From: Medicago truncatula
Lineage: Eukaryota; Streptophyta; Magnoliopsida; Fabales; Fabaceae
Assembly (NCBI RefSeq): GCF_003473485.1
Contig: NC_053042.1
Coordinates: forward strand, 43,549,762-43,613,761
DNA: 64,000 nt
Direction of reading: 5' to 3'
Position 1 is the stretch's first letter. The number at the start of each line of letters is the position of its first letter. Below the pieces are notes generated by a model that saw nothing but the letters and a program-made list of their open reading frames with translations, was not told the DNA's origin and made no database searches. The translations under genes were made by a program, and so were the position numbers. This document shows, one piece after another, positions 58,879-64,000 of the stretch.

Positions 58879-59521
58879 GAGGGGAGATATATTTTGACTC
58901 CAAGAGTAAGTTTGTCTCCTTACTCCAAATCTTAGCCTTTAATTCTATAATTAGCTAATGATTTAGATTGATTAATAATAAGTGATACAATAAGCTTTAA
59001 TTTTCTTTTCTATTGAAGTTAACACTCATCATTTCAAAATGGAAAAACAATTAATGCAATTTAATTGGTTGTTTTTTTTAAGGATAATTGGTTGTTTTTT
59101 TTATTCTTGTTCCTTTTTTTTTATACACAAAAAATAAACACGGCAAGGAAAAATATAATATAGTTAAATTTTTAAATAATTGTTTTTTTTGGTTGGTAAT
59201 TCAATAGTAAAAGATTGAGTGCTTGTAAGAGAAAAGAAAGTCATGACAAACATAGAAAAAGCATATGTGTAAAAGAAAAAAAAAACATAATTGAATAACA
59301 ATTTTTAAGTCCCATATGCCAAGGAGGTGAATGAAAAAAAAATAATCAATTAAAATCATTAATTATTTTATGGTGATGAGTGTTTAACTACAATAGAGAA
59401 TAAAATTAAAGTCCATCACATCAATTATTATGAATCAATCTAAATCATTAATTAATATTAGAGTTAAAGGTCAAGATTTGGAGTAAGTTAATAGACTTAC
59501 TCTTGGAGTCAAAATATCCCA

Positions 59522-59523
<2 letters not shown>
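58879..59523. mobile_element. Inverted-repeat element inside an (AT)n array, copy 2
   Basis: The ends 'gaggggagatatattttgac' and, on the other strand, 'ggtgggatattttgactcc' are closely related to copy 1. Inverted 'ccaagagtaag' and 'gatttagattgat' blocks follow. The left border is the TA array shared with copy 1 and the right border is a 50-bp TA array (59523-59573). The internal sequence differs from copy 1 apart from the ends. Confidence 0.7.
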
Positions 59524-59573
<50 letters not shown>

Positions 59574-59589
<16 letters not shown>

Positions 59590-61030
59590 ATTATGAGTAA
59601 AATGGTTAATACATTATCCATTGTGTAGTGGAGGAAGTGCCTCACACCCTAAAAAAGTAGTTAAACTCATTTAGTTTTCTTAAAGTAATAACCAATTTGG
59701 TCCATGAGAGGTTAAATCACTAATTTGGTCCATGAAATTATAAGTTCGAGTTATCTTGATTCCTAGAATTTGTCAATTAACAGCAAAAAGAAAAGGTGGA
59801 CTTAAATTGCTTGACGTCATTCAGTTTGAATATTTTTTTAACAGCAAAATTTATTAATAATCAAATCTTTCTCAACACAAGACAAACAAAAACTAGGAGA
59901 CAGTAACTATAAAAAACAGACACATATATAAACGAAACATCCAAAAGAAAATCATAACACCACCAATAGAAAGACCATATAAATTTAGGGCTATCACCGG
60001 AAATCTAACCACAAAAATCAAAGTGAACACTTGAATCAAAGTCAAACCTTCACACTTGTCGCTAATGACCATGTAAACAAAAGCCAATCACTTATCTACG
60101 GCTATTAACCATTATCCCTAAAAAAAATCAAAATATTTTGTAAGGGTGGTATGACAAGTTCACATATATTCAAACTCAATGTCATGTCTTAGGAACTACT
60201 AAAAATAAAATTATTGAGATTGTCTTGTGATTTTTAAGGATAAAGACTTCAATGGTTATTTTTTTCCTCAACATATTTGTATTTAGTCTCAAAATTAAAC
60301 TTCCAAATTTTTAGTGGTGGTGAATCTGTAGTCCTGTAAATTTTAAGAAAGGATATGATTAGAGGGAGGTCTTCATTTGTAAAGGATAGACAAATTATTA
60401 ACTTTTCTATGAATTGTAATTTTTTCCGGACACATGATTAGAGGGTGGTAAACACAGTCTATTTATTTTGAAATAAAACAATTGAGTGAAATTAAGATAT
60501 CCTATTTCAAAGGAAAGTTTATGCTCTGAAAGTTGTGTTTGACTGGACCACATCGGTGATAGTTTATTGGATTTTTCTCTGTATTCTGCTTTGTCATGTG
60601 AATCTATAATTTTATTTGATCTATACACTTATAAAATCATGACTTTATTTTTCCAATGCCATAAAAATATACTCTACTAGTCACTACACTAATTTTAACT
60701 TTTCGATGCAAGGTTGGAGCTGGATATAGGTTTGGTTGGAAAAAATAATAATAATTCAACTGACATCATTCATAACACGTTGCCCATTTTCTAAAGTGTT
60801 TATTACATTCTAATCTTGGTGAGTATAAAATGTAATGCATGTACTGTTTTATTGCAGTGGCAGGGAAATCAAATGCGACACACAGTTTTTACCTTGATTT
60901 CATGCAAATAATATAGTATAGGTTAAAATTTTGGCATGGCATAGATATACGACAAATTCAAGTCTTTACACAGTCAAATTTCAAGTTTAGTGTCCAAGAT
61001 CTCTTCATAAATGCTAGCTTCACTCACTCT
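59574..61030. other. Intergenic, no gene seen
   Basis: The minus frames at 59893-60087 and 60407-60628 show no recognisable motif. The segment 59820-60110 may be the end of a dispersed repeat. The region close to 61067 is the promoter of GST copy 3; no ocs/as-1-like element like that of copies 1 and 2 was found there. Confidence 0.4.
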
Positions 61031-61067
61031 CTTACTCACAGTTTTGTTGTAGAAAACTAATATCACT

Positions 61068-62169
61068 ATGGCACTCAAGATTTATGGTCTGGCCATGTCC
61101 ACAAACACTACTCGTGCCATGATCTGTCTACATGAAAAAGAAGTAGATTTTGAGCTTATTCCAGTCAATGTGTTTACTTCTGAGCATAAACAACCTCCTT
61201 TTCTCAACAAGAACGTAAGTAAAAAAGCACTTCTAGCTAGCTTATATATATATATCTTCAGCACTATACTTTTCTTTTCTTAATCACATACTACTTTTTC
61301 TTTGTTCATGCAGCCCTTTGGTTTGATTCCAGTACTTGAAGATGATGATCTCACCCTCTTTGGTATGCTTTCTTTTTTTCTTTTTCAGTTGATACATTTT
61401 TTCACTCTGCATCACCCTTTAAGTTTATTCGAAAAATATACTTTGATGCGCGCTTTCATATTTATAATCAAGCAAATACTACTAGGAAAAAAATATTTAT
61501 TTTATGTAATTTCTGCGCGCGAAGTGACTCTGAAATTTGAGAATTTTTGTCCTCTAACTTTTGTTACTAATTCAAAATTTTCCAATCTAGACCACTAATC
61601 ATGCATGCATCATGTCAGATAAGTTGATATTGTTCTGTTTCATTTTTTTAACCTGTAATGATATATAACCTTTTTTATGTGACTATGGACTATACAAAAA
61701 AGAGTCAAGAGCCATAACCTCATATGTAGCTGAAAAATACAAGGAAGTTGGACCTGATTTGATTAGGCACAATGACACAAAAGAAGCTTCATTGGTCAAA
61801 ATGTGGACAGAGGTAGAGTCTCACTACTATGACCCTGCAGTCACACCGATTATCTATGAATACTTTGTGGCTCCATTTCAAGGCCAAGAACCAAACAAGT
61901 CAGTGATTGAAAGTAACATTGAGAAGCTGAAGATTGTGCTTGATGTGTATGAAACCAAGCTAAGCACAACAAAGTACCTTGCAGGGGATTTTTATAGTCT
62001 TGCTGATCTTAGCCATATATCTTCAACTCACTATTTTATGCAAACCCCTTGTGCTTCAATGATCAATGAAAGGATTCATGTTAAGGCTTGGTGGGAAGAT
62101 ATATCTTCTAGGACTGCTTTCCAAAAAGTTGTGGGAGGTATGACTTTTGGTCAGAGTGATCAAAAATGA
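61068..62169 (+). CDS. Phi-class glutathione S-transferase, 220 aa (copy 3)
   Basis: Exons 61068-61214, 61314-61362 and 61703-62169 give 220 residues in the same three-exon arrangement as copies 1 and 2, including the 49-nt middle exon. The likely catalytic serine is Ser11 in GLAMSTNTTRA. PFGLIPVLEDDDLTLF and ESRAITSYV form the glutathione site, and DFYSLADLSHIS replaces the DSFTLVDLHHLP block. The sequence is much more diverged from copies 1 and 2 than they are from each other. The third exon uses an acceptor after 'tacaaaaaag', which keeps the ESRAIT frame. The gene looks intact. It converges with the ATG18-like gene; the stop codons are about 215 bases apart. Confidence 0.94.
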
Positions 62170-62384
62170 AAATGTTGTGAGATTTAATTCAATTGTAGTA
62201 TCTAGCTAGTACTATAATCCTAGCTGTATTGGATGTTCTTGAAATTTGTTTCATTTCAATTACTAGTATAAGGAAATCATGTCAATCGTTAAATGTTATG
62301 AGATTCATCTATGAAATCATATCAATCTATAAAATAATGTTTCTACTTACATTCTTATAAAGATTCATCTAAAATAGTGTCTCA

Positions 62385-63312
62385 CTATGCTACTTCAAGT
62401 TTTAGAAAATTATGAGATTCAAGTTGAGTCATTTGTCCACCATGCACCGGGTCAAACTCGCATCGATAGAAGCTGCATAGAACAATCAACTCCAGATTAT
62501 TAACATGAACATTTTGAATATGAAAGCATACAAAGAAAGCGTGCGTACAGAACCATTCATTGGTCATAACAAATATGATAAATAAAATAGCTGTAAATTA
62601 CACATATCAGGAAATTACATTTAGGATTTTTCTAAAATATTACCTTCCATCCATGCCAAGAATTGTGAGTGTATTCTTTTGGTCACCAAATGCAACAGTG
62701 TAACGACAGTGTTCATGCAAGTGAAACTGAGCAAATGACCACTCTGAATTGAAATACTTTGGCAACACTCCTGTAGCATAGTATTTCAAACTAAGCTAAA
62801 TATCATGAAATAAATACATATATTGTTAAATTGAAACCATAAAATACTTCACAGACCTTCAACATTGATTCTGGAACAATTAAACCAAGAACCTAAAACA
62901 CATTGTAAAAAAAATATAATGAGCTACATAGGTGGCTCCCAAAATTAATTGCATTAAATTACACGAAAGTAGGTTTGTGTATTACAGACAAGCAAGACAT
63001 TGATCAAATTACGCCATTGTGTTCTATCATAAACCATATTTCGATCCAACTCATTAATCTCAGTAAAAAATTAGAACATTAAGAGAAATTACCTTTAATT
63101 TTAATGAATGGGAGAGATGAGCTGAATGATGATGTAATGGAAGCAACAGAAGAATTTGATGAACTCTGTGACTTCTCATGCTCCGTGTTGCTAATATTAA
63201 CCTTAAGGCAGAAAACATGAACGGTGCCCTTATCACTAGAGACTGCTAACCACTGAGCCGTAGATGAGAACGCCAAACTGTAAATCTCTGCCGCATTTGC
63301 ACCCCTTCTTAC
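62385..63312 (-). CDS. ATG18-type WD40 (PROPPIN) protein, 3' part
   Basis: Exons 63312-63093, 62770-62644 and 62472-62385 encode the C-terminal end. The first begins [20 protein letters not shown], which holds the RRG of the PI3P-binding FRRG motif, then [18 protein letters not shown] and a serine-rich loop. [31 protein letters not shown] and [19 protein letters not shown] match the end of plant ATG18 proteins. Such beta-propellers bind phosphoinositides on autophagic membranes with ATG2. No upstream exon was recognised in 63313-64000, so the rest must lie beyond the window. It could be a fragment, but the three exons are intact and in phase. Confidence 0.9.
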
Positions 63313-64000
63313 CTAAATTTGATCCCAAGAAACTATATCAGTTAAGAAAAATAACGAGGCTCGAATTATCCATAAGACAAGAACTTTTATACACTAATAG
63401 TGCTAATAAACAAAATTATAAATAAAAAACTAGCATATTCCTATTTCATATATTTAAAGTCTCTCCCAAACTACTAAATTATGGATTCGGATGTGGATAC
63501 TTGAGAGCATACCATTTACCAAGTAGCACAGACTCGTAAATCATAACCTGCTAAATATCAATTAAAATCAGTAATTGTCAGACACACATTCTGATTCCCA
63601 TATAATACTATCAGTTTATCATATAAGGGCTTATAGCATAAGTACTAATCATGAAAGTGTGTTATTGTATATACTATTTCTATAACAAAAGATAGAATAA
63701 AGTCAAACTGCTTTCATACAAGCTATATGATGTTTTCTTAAGTTATAATGAAGAGCTTAAGGAAATAAGCTAAAAACATCTTATGGACATGTTATAAATT
63801 GTATCTTATAATTAAGCTTGTATAAACAGTGTCGCCACAACTTTCAATAGATAAGTATAAATAATCAATCCAAACAGACCCTATAAAACATTATGCATTT
63901 TAAGTCATCCAGCCAATCAACACTATCACTTGTCAATTTTATTTCCCTCAACCATTGTCCTCATTATACTAAAACTAAATAAATTCTAAGTTGCTAACTT
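63313..64000 (-). other. Probable intron of the ATG18-like gene
   Basis: AT-rich and without a recognisable ATG18 coding block. It is read as the intron preceding the VRRG exon, running off the window edge. Confidence 0.5.

Noticed and set aside
61703-61703. Possible loss of the third-exon acceptor in GST copy 3, because the site follows an A run rather than pyrimidines
   Set aside because: The AG just before the conserved ESRAIT codons restores the exact family frame, and a T-rich stretch lies about 25-30 bases upstream.

Overview
The window is plant nuclear DNA: AT-rich, with intron-rich genes, GT-AG introns and many small inverted-repeat transposons. The gene set (phi-class glutathione transferases, a GH3 acyl-amido synthetase, plastid-type DHDPS, HSBP, ATG18) and the style of the repeats (MITEs with ends such as 'gggttaaatatgttt' and 'ggctaaaatatggtt') suggest a papilionoid legume, most likely Medicago or a close relative. 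The species call is inference. Gene models were built by hand from reading frames, splice sites and family knowledge.

Layout. 1-5200: gene-poor; a GT-rich tract, tRNA-like debris, and one MITE nested inside another with clean 9-bp target duplications. 5221-15864 (-): a 27-exon gene for an FHA + AAA ATPase of 1243 residues, whose introns hold an Au-like SINE, a Stowaway-like MITE and another MITE. 16900-22300: transposon belt (MULE relic with long inverted repeats, Helitron-like element, a 1.1-kb inverted-repeat element carrying a SINE). 22401-24261 (+): HSBP, 89 residues, with a clear U12-type AT-AC intron. 24262-34700: long gene-free stretch with a hAT MITE, an (AT)n tract and LTR-like fossil pieces. 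34730-37975 (+): GH3, 597 residues. 38000-42550: LTR-like fossil and several MITEs. 42554-44561 (+): DHDPS, 366 residues. 45613-45846 (-): 77-residue small ORF with a TATA box. 46739-46809 (+): tRNA-Gly(CCC).

The right end holds a cluster of three phi-class GSTs: two near-identical genes on the minus strand (47177-48271 and 56555-57499), which also share an ocs/as-1-like promoter element, and a diverged one on the plus strand (61068-62169). Between them lie a broken RPA-like/B3-like gene, its 36-bp perfect inverted repeat, and tandemly amplified transposon debris. Two related inverted-repeat elements embedded in (AT)n arrays follow at 58080-59523. The window ends in the 3' part of an ATG18-type WD40 (PROPPIN) gene on the minus strand.

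The genes do not form a pathway; this is an ordinary eukaryotic gene neighbourhood. The GST cluster is the only local gene family. I found no clearly new multi-gene system. The most interesting items are the AT-AC intron, the paired promoters of the GST duplicates, the microsatellite-embedded elements and the RPA/B3 remnant.
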